A DNA stretch of 64,000 nt, taken from contig OY754337.1 of assembly GCA_963573305.1 (NCBI GenBank), positions 82,969,094 through 83,033,093 of the forward strand, in the 5' to 3' direction. Position numbers and translations under genes: made by a program. How positions within the stretch are numbered: the first letter of the stretch is position 1; every line of letters starts with the position of its first letter. Below the pieces are notes generated by a model. It was not told the origin of the DNA, did not search any database, and worked only from the letters and a program-made list of their open reading frames with translations. The stretch comes from Pyrrhosoma nymphula. Its lineage: Eukaryota > Arthropoda > Insecta > Odonata > Coenagrionidae. Shown in pieces: positions 10,681-23,101 of the stretch.

Positions 10681-13180
10681 AAAATCAACTTCCACATAGT
10701 CTAGTCTGAAACAATAGAACCTTCCTTTACAAAGTCACAAGTTGCTGATACCTACACTGGTGTAGTAAATTTTCTGTGGAAATTTACTAAGTGTTTTCAT
10801 TAAGATGGTATCTGCCACAAATTTTCACCATCAGGTAAACTGAGTACCTGAGGTAAAAAGTTGAAAAAAGTGCAGAATATAATGACTGTATTTGAACGAA
10901 TCTAAGATTATGTTTTTTTCCCTTCCGGGCTTCCAAAGAAAAGTGGGTTCATCTTACAATCGGGTTCGTCTCAGATTCATGCAAATACACAGTAAATTAA
11001 AGTGGACGGTACAAAGTCTGTATTTTTCAGCTTTCTCCATGAGTCTGCACCAAAATAAACTTAAGTCATTGAAACTAATAAGTCAAAGGGTTTGAAAATC
11101 CACAAAGGCTTAAATGGGTTTCCTAACTTCCGAGGATGCCAGAACCTGAAGTGTGAAAACCTTTTCAAAAGCAATGCAGTTAACTGAAGCACCAAACAGA
11201 AATAAGTCTTCAGTCCACTACTCTCAAGAAGACATGATGAAAAGCTTTATCTCTCCCTGAACAAAGGATCTTCCTGATGGAAGAGCATGAAAGAATATAC
11301 GTGTGATGGTCCAGGATACCCGAGAGCCATGCACTTAAAAACAATCACAACAAAGATGCATTCCAATGCAATAAAATGCCTGGTTAAATACGTAGATAAC
11401 TTTCACATGAACCACGAGGCTGCCATTACAAACCAAAGGTACAAAAGTAGCTAACAGCAATTAATGTAAGATTTTCCGGATTCTTGGACAAAGAAGATCA
11501 TCGAAATAAGCACATTAAACATGGATTCTAGACATCAAACTCATATTCCATTGCGAACCTGTCAAATGTGCCTCAGAAAGGTTTTGGTTGAAGTGCTTCT
11601 GCATTGATTGCATATATCCTTGATAGGAGTTGATAAGAGGCATATTTTCCTAATAATTTAATAACATTAACAATATTTTCATGAATTCTAAAACTTATAT
11701 TCCCATGAAGCCTAAAAAGATCAACAATTGCCTGTGAAATGACTAATATTGGGTACTACGTTGGCCTTACCCACTGGGTATTTTCCAATAGCTGGACCTT
11801 CCCCTCCCCACTCGGAAAATTATTCTAAGGAGTACCTGCCACAGTTGTTCAGCTCTCAGTTTAGAAGGAAATTAAGATGAGGCAGAGTAGAAATTTACCC
11901 ACAACTGAAGGAGCGTAAAATATATTTTTAAGGCATTGGAGAAGTCAACATGACAGCGGAAGGAAAAAATTAATATCTAGTTTTCAGGTTGGAATGATTT
12001 CATTAGTTCTTGTGATGATTAAAGTTAAGTAATTATTTAGGTTTAATTAATTTTAATATTTACTGAGTTACGCAAAAGAAAACAGAGATTATCCCCACAT
12101 GCTGTGCTAAAGCATAGCAACTGTCCACAGGCTGGGAGCCTCCAAATTGATGTACACCCTTTTGTCCCCCAGATATACAATTAATACGCCTTAGCTAAAA
12201 ACTAGCACTCTTACTTGTGGACTCATAACAAGAAATGAATTACCCAGAAGGAATCAATAGGTGCTAATAATTCCTTGTGTTAAGCAGAAAAAATTGAATG
12301 TCCAAATTAGTAATATCTTGTGCCAAATGTACTGAAATAGATGAAATGTACCTACATCTGAAGCACAGATTTTCAGCTAGTTACACACCTGATGAGCAAC
12401 AAATGAAAGATATTCATTCCCTCATACCTACAGAATATGCCAGTGAAGTTGTGAATTGATTGCTTGTTTTATTGTTCTTGAGACAATCGATAAAAGCAAT
12501 ATTTAGATAGCCAAATAAATTCTTGAGTAGATTAAATAATTAACACATAACAAGACAAATTGTTGAAATAATACAACAACAAACTGTTGGATTCCTTTAA
12601 TGTAAAACCCTAAAAATTTTTAGATAAGGGTCATCAACCTCTGTAGCTATGTCACGTGGATAATAGTGATTTGAACTGACTGCAACATCAAATATAAAAA
12701 GAAATTGAAATTTCCACAGGTGATACGTGAAAGTAATAGGGGGAGTCTTCATTTCATCACAGAAGTTGGCAATACATCACTCAAAGTAAAATTAAAAGTT
12801 GCCTCTTTGGAATTGCATTTCAAGCACTCAAAAGCTGTCCATGTAAGTATTTTAACTACATATGTATTACACTATCTAACAGAATTAAATTATCAAAAAA
12901 GGTTGAGTTAATGTTTCAAAATATAACATGTTTTAATAATATGGTCAGTAAGAATGTCCAGTACCTTGAAGGTAACTATCTTGTATGAATATTAATCATA
13001 ATTAACTAATGCAAATTGGCAGCAACAATAAACGAATGAATTCAAATAGGTTGAATGATTAGTCTTCTACTGTTAGTAATATATATTTAATACATAATAT
13101 GCTTCAATATTTTTCTAACTAAAAAGTAAAGCACACCGGAGTGTTATTCAAGGGGGGAAAATGGACCATTTTTCATTTTG
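10681..13180. other. Intron sequence, nothing recognised
   Basis: AT-rich intron of the minus-strand gene between two hairpin elements. Only short random open frames and mononucleotide runs are seen. Confidence 0.5.
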
Positions 13181-13388
13181 CTTGGAGTTTGATCTTCCAG
13201 TTTCTGGGTTTTCCACCACATTGTTCCTTCTTGTGGACAATATTTCGCCGACTATCCTATAGGCCTCAGGTCCAGTTGACAGTCAACTGGACCTGACAAA
13301 GCCTGTAGGATAGCTGGCAAAATATTGCCCACAATATTGAACAGCGTGGCAGAAAACTCAGGAACCGGAAGATCAACCTTCCAACTAA
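13181..13388. repeat. Palindromic hairpin element
   Basis: The arms mirror each other about a centre at 13278/13279 (CCAGTTGACAGTCAACTGG). The left arm reads, in reverse, GGACCTGAGG, a stem and CGAAATATTG, a degenerate version of the hammerhead-like core seen elsewhere. Its outer arm (TTCC..TTTCTGGGTT) resembles the 16.2-kb hairpin. Confidence 0.5.
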
Positions 13389-16176
13389 CAATAAGTCCCA
13401 CGGAAACCTATATTACAACTTGCATACCAATTATTTAGCAGGCAGAAAATATGTTCATTTCATGGTTCCTCTGATATCCCTGCACAGGAATCAATAATAA
13501 TAATAATTTGAGGACTTATCCCAGTAACTAAAATTTCTCCATCTAGACTCTTTTTTAGTCCAAAACTTAATCTGCCCAATAAAATCTCCTCACGCTAAAA
13601 CTAATGAGAAATTCATGAAATACACACAGGTAATGGTGGAGATACAAAGCCAAGACCTGAAAGAGCATTTTTACATTATTATTAGTCCAACTTGGAATAT
13701 GGATAAAAAAAATCCTGAATTAGTGATTGGTGCTGAACATAACCTAATAAACCATTCCATTCTAACATATCAAAATTACTCTCACATCCTACACGATGCA
13801 TCCAGACACATAGTTGCTCTAGAGTGTGGAGAAATACAAAAAAGAGAAGCGTGAAAAAAATGTAGGAGGTACACATGAATGAGTATGAAAGCTGGCAACT
13901 CAAAATATTAATAAGATATGCAGAACACATGTTCTCACCATGCTTTGTGTACTGTGGTACTTTTAAAGTAATACTATCCAAGAATATATAAAACAATTGG
14001 TTAGATAGAAAGTATTTTCCTGAACCCTGCAAAGTTTAAAAAGAGCTAATTTAATTGCTACAATGACAAGTAGCAAGTATCCACTTCAATTAAAGAAAAA
14101 GGCCACAATCACAGGATTTTGAGCTCACTAAGCAGAAGTGCACTAAAAGGAAAATCTGAATAAAAAGATTGTTATGACAATAAAATCCAATTATATGCAA
14201 ACACACACATATTCAACCAAATACAATTACTTTTTAACATGTACCATGAATCAACCGAGACACAGACATAAGCACACACAAGCCGAATGTAAATAGGTGA
14301 GGGAGATGTTGATTTGATATATTCGTTCCAAATCCCGAGAACAGCACGGGGAACTAAAGGGATAACCCAAATGCAACTTAAAACAAAGTTATTATTTTTA
14401 GCAAAAGAAAAGCCAAAAATCAACCTCAAAATGTTACGCAAATCTCTCGTGGAGAGTTGCCAAGTGAGATGTCAGAAGAGAGATCACTAAGTGTATGGTA
14501 TGTACAAGCAATACAATGGACTGGGAATAAAACCCTCAGGGTTTCTTGTTTCCGCCTGCTCAAGCCTCAGTAATAGTGCACTGTGATTTAGGCTGCGTCT
14601 CTACAATGGGTCCAAACTAGTGGGAGATGACACGTCCTGCCCTCTGTTGAGAGAGAGAGCACAACCTGCAAGGCAGAAAAGACTACTGTGGGAGGGGAGG
14701 GTGTGCTTTGGATGAAGGAAGGCGCACTAACTGATTGGAGAGAGTACGATGGAATAAATTCACCCAGAATCCATTCAAATAAAAACTGGGGCCTATACAT
14801 TGGACGAGGCAATGGATATCAATGCCACAAATTGTGACGAATGAAGAATGATTTAATTCCTCCCACCCTCTGCAAAAGGGAATATTCAGAAAAAGCAAGA
14901 AATTAAGGTTTGCATCACAAACACATTATGTAAATTTTCCATAAAATGTTAACCACTTTATTCTGCAACTCATTCATGGAAAAAATGGAACAATGAGTCA
15001 TCACCAGTAGCTGAATATTTAAAAAATATTCTCATGGAACTTAGAACAGGCAGTAAATTACATTCACCAATTACCCAATATTTATTTTACAGCACTGAAT
15101 ACCAGCTATGAAAGTAAATGAAAGAACATTATATAAGGCACGTATATGTTAAGCCCACCACTAGCCATGTCCTAAATCATAAAAATAAGAAACAAGTGAA
15201 AAATCAAGTAAACAAAACGATTGGTGAAAGATTGAAAACCTGCAAACATCCTCAAAGAACATTTTTCACATAATATACCAGAAGTCCCCTCAAATCAACA
15301 ACAAATAGACCTCATGTACAAATTCATAACATTGGTGCCACATTCAAAATTAAATTAAATTAAATCAATGTGAAATTATATCAAAGGGAATGATAAAAAT
15401 TACCAAGTTTTATAAATAATTTATCAATGGTACCATTTCAGGAAAGCTGAAGTTGAGCAAAAAAAAACAGAAATACCGATTAAAATACACCCAATTCCCA
15501 GAGATCCATGCAAGCCAAATGGGCAAAGATATCCACCACCACCAACATCTAGATAATTCATGGAATACCCATCTATGTAAAATGTCACACAAAAACGTTT
15601 GCAGCTCTATCCATTATCAACTCGGAAACGACAATAGTGATTTAAAAATGCTTGTATCCTTGAAATGGCACTATTGTGAAAATAGCAAAAGGCACAGTTA
15701 GCAAGAATGATTTGTTTAAAAAAAAAAAGGATGGAACAAGAAGCTCTTAATGCAAACTACACATAACACCTATCAAAGCAGAAATAGAGATTGTGAAGAC
15801 AAAAAAATTAGAGGACAGTTAGGAGGGACGAGAGGGGAAGTGAAATTTTCTAGGAGTCTGAAATAAAAATACAAATGAACGTATGATGAGAATGATAGTA
15901 TGCAGTCTTGGGATGGGTGGGCACCGACGTGAGAGGGGGGGGGGAAGGGGGTGGGAGGGGTGGAGAAATCAACGCAACATTCGCACACACTTCAAAGCAC
16001 TCTCTCTCGGGCCAATCTCTCACACACTCAAAGAGGAAAAACATGTACAGCTCAACTTCTATTCAGAAAATGAGAAGCTCTTCCATTAGACTATCCATGC
16101 TCGTAATATTCATGTTAAAGAGGTCAAAGCAAATGAAGTGTTTTATTTGCTTCAGGCTTTCGAAGTGCTGTAGTGC
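13389..16176. other. Intron sequence with a G-rich tract, nothing else recognised
   Basis: AT-rich intron. A purine tract with many G runs at 15926-15962 stands out. No open frame has a recognisable product. Confidence 0.5.
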
Positions 16177-16358
16177 AGGCAGTTCCATTGTTTCTGGGTT
16201 CCGCTGCGTTGGGTTATCTTGATGTTGATAAGGTTTCGTAGCCAATGCAGGCCACATCTTCAGACCAGGTCCGAAGATATGGACTACATTGACTACGAAA
16301 TGTTATCAATATCCAGATAACCCAATGCAGTGGAACCCGGAAACAATGGAACTGCCTG
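16177..16358 (-). repeat. Palindromic hairpin with CTGAAGA...GAAACC core
   Basis: Imperfect arms meet near 16266. On the minus strand the left arm reads CTGAAGA, T, then GTGGCC paired with GGCTAC, then GAAACC. This follows the same CTGANGA-N-stem-GAAAC pattern as the other hairpins. The outer arms share GGCAGTTCCATTGTTTC. Confidence 0.55.
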
Positions 16359-17806
16359 AAGTGTTTTTTTTTTCATATTTAGTTCTTCTTTTAACTAACA
16401 ATTCACTTTAAATTCTCCCGTTAACATTTCCTCAAATCAAAGTGACATTTGAGAACAAATATCGCATTGAAAACTTTTCACAAATGACCCTACATCTTGT
16501 GGTTGGGTTAAGATGTTACATTTACTGAAATGAGACTTGGTACACACTTAGCATATAGAGGCTTCACTGTACATATAGAAGGATAATTTGGGGAAAGAAA
16601 TGGGCAATGGAGACATAAAACCATCCAGAACCAAATGCAAGCATACAAGAGAGGAAGAGACAAAGAGTGAAGACACATTTATTGGCCTTGATTATGATGC
16701 ATCCCTGTTCAGAAGTCTGCACAACTGATTCAGAGTATCAATCTTTCTCCACCACCTGACGCTTATGAGAGTTGAAATGATATAAGGCAAGAGCTAAGCC
16801 AAAAATTAAATGTCAGGTTTCCACCTTAGACACACCTAGGCAAATTTTCAGCAGTAAAAACACCAGCTTCTTTGTGACAGATGAATCTGTTACCATGACA
16901 AAAAGGCCACATTTGAATAAATAAAGAATATTGGAGTTTTCACATTATACTGAAATAGGTGCACTGAAGAATCAACAATTACTAATAACTGTCATTTGAC
17001 TAAACTGTCTTAATGATCACAAGTTGGCCAAAAGTGCATATGAAAGTCAGGGGCACAGCTAATTTGTCCTCCAACGATAAGAAGAATTCTCTTCCCGAGG
17101 TGCTTGTGCAAACCTTCTCAACAGTGACCCAACACACTAGCATATACATCTATATAAATGCCATGAGCACTAACCTTCATGGTAGCATAGAACTGGCCTC
17201 CTGCAGTACACCTGATAAGCAACCAGTTAATCATCAAACCTGAGCCAAACTTCCTATCAAAGAGCTGCGAGAGAAATCAAGTGAACGTGACGGGGAGGCT
17301 TATTGAAGGGTGGCAGGGAGGAGATGAGGAAGGGCGGGGGAACAGAGTCCTTCCATCGAGGAGTTGGCGATCAATGGTCTCTAGGAGTTGACATTCAATA
17401 AAAATTTCGCAAATCAACTTGGCAGAGAAGATAAGTATACTACGTTAACTACTAATGAGCTTCATATAAAAATAAGATCCCTAAAATCTTACATCCTCCC
17501 ATGCTTTTGTAATTCATTAGCTTTTTTTATCAATTTATAAAACCACAAAACATAATGAGAGTAACAAAACAATGAGAGAAAAAAGAGCATTTGAACAAAA
17601 AGGGAGGTTTCAGGCGTGATGTTGTGGAAGAGCATTTGAAGCAAATGAAAAGTAGCAACTTCCAATAAGCCCAGACTTAATGCCATTCAACATAATAATA
17701 TGGTATACACCAAAGATGGTGAAATACACCATGAAAATATCAACTAGACTGGGGACAAGAACAACTTGTTTGCATAAACCTTTGCTGAAATTCGCCTTGA
17801 ATTAAG

Positions 17807-17990
17807 ATGGCTTGGTGGTGTAATTGGCTAACATAACTGAGCAGCAACTGAGAGATCAGGGTTCGAATCCCAGTCGAGTCAAAAGATTTTTTCATAGCGA
17901 ATTTCACCGTCTCTGGTGTATATCTTCGCACCCATGCGCGTGACTGCGTACCATATCATTTGTGCAACAGCAAATTTTGGAAAAAAATAA
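17807..17990 (+). repeat. tRNA-derived SINE
   Basis: A polymerase III A-box-like word (TGGTGTAATTGG) at about 17814 is followed 40 bp later by a B box (GGTTCGAATCCC) at about 17861, then AAAAGATTTTTT and a tail. It does not fold into a full tRNA, so it is a SINE and not a tRNA gene. The 3' limit is approximate. Confidence 0.55.
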
Positions 17991-18292
17991 TATTACGATC
18001 TGAAATGAACTAAATAAAAACACTTGGCAGGAGAACATCAATGACACCAACTTCTCATGATGCAAGGACACTGGCAACCCACGCTTGTTCAAGTTTTGCA
18101 CTTAATTGATGAGCCCACAACACCCAGCTCAACTATTTCGCAGGTCAAAGATAGGGGTGCTTTTGTAGAACTCAAAAACAGTGGGGGGGGAGGGCCACAC
18201 ATAAATGAGAGAGAGAGAGTGGGGGGGGTGTTGGAGGGGGCGGGGGGGGGCAAGAAAGGGGGCAACTAACTGGGGGAGGGGAAATTACAAAC

Positions 18293-18540
18293 CTGACGGC
18301 AGAGGTGGGGGGGGTGGAGGCATGAGCTGCTTATCTCTATCTTGTTGCTGGTGCTGTGGGAGGTGTTGCTGTTGCTGCTGCGGAGACTGCTGCTGTTGCT
18401 GCGCCTGCTGTTGTTGCTGGTGCTGGGCGTGGTGGTGCTGGAGCTGTTGGTGGTGCATGTGGCCGCTGCTCCCAAGAGGGGGAGGGGCAAGCGTGGAGTT
18501 GGGGGGGCCACCAGCCGACCCCACCATCATCTCCTGCAGG
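18293..18540 (-). CDS. Exon 7 of the visible part, residues 461-542, long poly-Q
   Basis: This exon enters with one base completing a glycine codon (acceptor GTGCACAG|CCTGCAG) and leaves with one base of a codon at GTCAG|GTTTGT. The product starts LQEMMVGSAGGPPNSTLAPP, then HMHHQQLQHHHAQHQQQQQA, a poly-Q block, and DRDKQLMPPPPPPLPSG. It holds the longest CAG-rich tract of the gene, a likely site of length polymorphism. The intron just downstream (18180-18290 on the plus strand) is strikingly G-rich, that is C-rich in the transcript. A second AG six bases into the exon would give phase 0 and is not compatible with exon 6. Confidence 0.75.
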
Positions 18541-19947
18541 CTGTGCACAAACAGATTGCCACCGTTAGACGCAAGAGGAGGGGAAGTGGGGGGACGGGCA
18601 AAGAAGACAGAGGGGGGGGAAGGGACTCCTGCTTCGGCACAGCCATCACATTCACCCAGGCATAAAAAGAGAGTCCAAAGCATCAAATTTTCCCTTCCAG
18701 GGAAAGACACTGGGAGGAGCCACTACACTCGGCAATGACAAAAGAATTCTGAGTGGTCCTGTAAGGGTCTACCACCCGAAATTGGACGACGCCCCCAAAT
18801 TACCGTATATTGTTGTGTATACATAATTCAATTAGAATATGAGTCAAAGTCTTCTTTTAAACTGCAAATATTTATTACAATCCATGACGAGAACATGTTG
18901 ACTTAAAAAAAAGTGCCTCATCTCATTGCTTTGCCAAAGAAACAATGAACCACAAAAGGTGCAAAAATAAATATTTCAATACAAAGCACGACGAACATTG
19001 AAAAAACGAAAGTCAAACTTCGGGAGTCTGGAGTCGAACCTTGGCCTTCTCTAAAAATAAAGTGTCACAAACTTCAATTAATAATTCATTTCCTTAAATT
19101 CTCAAAGAGTGGCCCAGAGTGATTTGAACTGGTGTGCCAATGATGTTGCCACGTGAATCCTGAAGAAGGCAATAGCAAATAAAGAGCAAGTGAACAAGAG
19201 GCAGTATTCAAAAAGAATAATCTGTGGGCTCTGTCTATATTACTCGACGGCCACATCCGAGAACATCAGCCAACCTGGAAGCCTTGTCTGGCCCATCAAC
19301 CCATTCCCAGGACCCAAAATTCAAAAACCTATATCCTTTTGAACATGATTTCAAAAAGTTTGCAGGGCATTACACTGTTCTTCCAATAACATAATTGTAA
19401 GCCACTGATACATCCTCATATGTATATTTTTTCATGGTGAACGTCTTTTTACTGCTTTGTTGGCTAGTCCTATTTAATTACACAAATGTACGTACCATAT
19501 TTGACAGCATTAAGGCAAAAATATTTTACTAAAGTAATGGCTAAAAATCACTCCGGGTCTTTTATACAAAAGAGAGTTCTTTCGCAGGCTGATGATATCC
19601 TCCATACTCACAAATGCACGCAAACCTTACCCCGGATGGTTGGGACTACCCAGACCCTCTCCAAAATATTATTATGTATTTACTTAAATTATGTCATAGT
19701 TAATACTTCAACTGGGTATAATTATTATGATCAGTATTATTACTTTAGACAGTAAATATGTATCACTTTGCTTGCTACTACAACATTGAACAAGGTAATC
19801 ATCGAAATTGCTGCATTAATTGTGCCATCTACAGGGGTTTTCAGAACTTTCATCCACCACAAGGAAGTTAATCAAATTAAAATTAGTTTTAAAAAATGCA
19901 GGTAAGTTAAAATAAACTAAGGCCTCTTAAGTAACTATCCATCGCCA
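18541..19947. other. Intron sequence, nothing recognised
   Basis: Intron upstream (in transcript order) of the poly-Q exon. The stretch next to the exon is GC-rich; the rest is AT-rich with no identifiable element before the piggyBac border. Confidence 0.45.
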
Positions 19948-19951
19948 TTAA

Positions 19952-22900
19952 CCACTTCCCTGACAAGCCCGCATATATTCGGGCACCGAGGTTGTGGAAA
20001 TTCTGACAAGCCCGCATATATTCGGGCAAGTCCACGATGTCCGTATATTTTTCTTTACGCCCGCATATAGTCGGCCGATGCTAGTAGTTTGCGTTCCTGC
20101 CGCCTCCCATGCTGTTGAAGGTCCAGAGCCACCGATGCGGCAAGCGGCGCTCTTTTCAAATAGTGATTTCTAATGTTAAAACAATGGTCATTTTTGGTAA
20201 TATTTCTAGAAATTCGAGGGTTATAATTTTTTACGCACTGAAAATTTATCCCCATACGAAATTTCAATCACCTACATTGTCATTCGTAACTATCCGTCTA
20301 TTTACTTCATGCATGGAGTTTCTTTTGCGAACTTTTTACGAAATTTACAACTTCAATTTTTGTTATTTATCGATAATTATTGCAAATTTATGATGTAAAA
20401 CTTCCGTTTTACATGACAAAAAACTTTCTAAATAAGTAAATAATTTTTAAATTAGTTATTTTCATTTATTTCGTCATTTACTTCATGAGCATTCAATTAC
20501 ATTTTTCTTCAACATTTTAGCGGTCATTATAAAAATTGCAATTTCAATTTTGCGCTAATTTTCACTGCTACGATGAGTTCCACAGTAATTAGAATACAAT
20601 ATTTCTCTAGCAACAGAACATGAATCTTTCCTTGCCTTATTTTTTACTATAGATATATATTTGTTACCATATATGTTTTTCTCTATATATATTTGTTACA
20701 ATATATATTTGTTACTATACATATTATGTAATTCTATATTATTCGTCCGCAAATTTTTCTTCCGGTAATTTTTATATATGTAGGAAATGTCTGTCTATTG
20801 TACCGTTCTCTTTAGATAAAATAGCGTGAGCGTAAATGTTTAGATATGTTGCGAATGTTATTTCATCAGCCCCTTTCATTTTTCTACTTTGAATACTGGC
20901 GGAAGTTGTGAAACATATTTATGGAAACAGCTTTACGATGAAGACGTCTGAAGGTCGTACGTTCTCAATAGAAATCAACACAAGTGCCCTGTGTATGTGC
21001 TACCCACACATGAGTACGAGACAATACAACACACCCTAACCCACATGAGTACGAGAAAATAGGAAAGATAGAGATAAATCCCAAACATGTGTAATGCCTT
21101 CTATTGTCATGCTTGACACTTTCCTGAGGTCGGAAAACACCCGCTCGAGAGCCGATGGCCCGCTAAGCAACCTGGCGCCCGGTATCATGTCATGCTAATA
21201 TGCCACCCTTTGCTCTCCGGGCTACTTTCCCACCAGCCAACCCTTTACTAATGGGCTTTTCTCGATATAAATTTACCGTTAGTTGGAAAATTCATGCTGT
21301 TGCGGTACGCAGACGTGTGTTTATTTTCCAGGAAATGGTAGGAACGGAAAAGAAAAATTTTATGATGAGCATGGGATGGGCTTTTCACACTTAGGGGCGA
21401 GATCCTTTTCATATCGTGATTGTTTCCACGAGTACTTTGTCGGAAGGACGATAGCGACAGCCTTTCGTTGAGTTTCAGAAAATACGCATCCTTGATTTTC
21501 AGAGCGCATGCACTTTTTCGCTGAAATTCCACCGATACTAACTTTCCATTTTTAGTTCTAACATTTTCGTTCTAATACGAGCGGTGTAGTAGGAGTGAAC
21601 TCTACGGAAAATTATTTGTTTTCGCGCAGTAACATTTAGTAATCAGAAATGGATTCTGGAGAGGAATCAGTGTTGACCAGCAGTAATTCGGAGGTTATGG
21701 ACATTGAAGTTCCTGGCTCCTAGTCGACTCTCTCCGGAGAAACAAGCTCCGAATCAGAAGGCGCAGCGGAACATTCGTGGGAAGCGGAGTGGGAGGAAAT
21801 GCTTACAACGAATCCTCCTCCGGCACCACCTAGGTTTCTTTTTGAAGGTAATTCTTTGATGAACTTCGACCTGGTTCCCGAATGAGATTCCCTAAAAAAC
21901 ATTTTTTACGATGAAAATGTTGACTTTATAACTTGGGAAACTAATCACTGCGCCAGTAACACTTTGCGTGAAAAAGCGGGGCCGAGCAGTGGTAGCGTAA
22001 ATCAGTGGCGAGCTGTGACAAGCTCAGAAATTCGTGTTTTTTGCCCTTGTAATGCTACAGAGCAGAGTGCGAAAGCCAGATACTGAGTTTTATTGGTCAA
22101 CGAGACCAATACTCTCCTCTCTTTTTTTTGGACACACAATGTCTTACCGATGATTCGTAAAAATAAGGCAATATTTACATTTTGCCTATAATAACGATTT
22201 TGAACCCCAAACACACCCCAACGCCAAACTAAATAAAATATGGCCGATTTGCCAGAGGCTGGAGGAAAAGTTCAAGGCACTCCATACACCAGAGACGGAT
22301 GTTACCATCGAAAAGAGCCTACGGCAGTTCAAGCCTAAGCCGCCACGGCAGTTCATGCCTATGAAAAGAGCTTCATTTGGCAAGTATTTTTTCTTTGTGA
22401 ATCGAGAACTGGATACGTGTGGTCAACGACAATTTACACGGGAAAGGGGACTGTGTTGGATAAAGACTTGACCCATTTATCCATGACCTCAAAAGTGATG
22501 ATGACTCTAATGAAGCCATTATTTGGCCTATGATATTTCCTGACGATGGATAACTTTTATACGTCTCCAGATCTAGCCGACTTGCTCGCTTCACACTCCA
22601 CTGACTCGTATGGAACACTGAGGAAAGGGATTCCAGCACACTTCAAAGATAATCAAGTAAAAGAAATGAATTTTCTTGTTTTTGTCATAGAATGAATTCT
22701 GTTATAACATTTTCAGACCGAAAGTCGTCGTCATGCAGGTTGCCTAACTTCCATGAATGTTTGTGCGTTGTTTCTTGATGTACTATGGACTAAAATTAAT
22801 AGTTAACATTAACGTTGTCGGCAAAGATATGCTTTTGCAATATAAACTAAATGTATTCATCATTGGATGACTAACTAAGGTTTACGGGAAGGAAAGTTAT

Positions 22901-23097
22901 ACTGATATGCAGGTTGCCTAATTCTCTTAAGTTAAGGGGCAACATTCAGAAATTATTGAATAAATCATTAGTTATTTGGAATAAAAAGTAAAGGAAAACA
23001 TTTTCAGATTTGCCTCCATTTAATGCTTCTGAATCTGAAATAAAAAAATATGACTTTTTTTGACCGGTTTTGTAAAAAAAATCCGTCAGGGAAGTGG
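19952..23097 (+). mobile_element. piggyBac-type transposon with TTAA borders
   Basis: The terminal inverted repeats CCACTTCCCTGAC (19952-19964) and its inverse (23085-23097) are flanked by TTAA at 19948-19951 and 23098-23101, the hallmark of piggyBac insertion. Length is 3146 bp. The left subterminal part holds three copies of a GCCCGCATAT...CGGGC palindrome (19966-20075), the first two identical. An AT-rich block (20649-20730) repeats ATATATATTTGTTAC about four times. The interior carries a broken transposase. Confidence 0.88.
21649..22690 (+). pseudogene. piggyBac transposase pseudogene
   Basis: The ATG at 21649 opens MDSGEESVLTSSNSEVMDIE, an acidic N terminus typical of piggyBac-derived proteins. 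In-frame stops follow (first at 21721). Later pieces include FITWETNHCASNTLREKAGP near 21930, LEEKFKALHTPETD near 22260 and, after a gap, the conserved TMDNFYTSPDLADLLASHST near 22550, close to the catalytic DDE region in the family. A long central part of the transposase is missing. Codon frame breaks mean it cannot make active protein. Confidence 0.8.
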
Positions 23098-23101
23098 TTA
23101 A

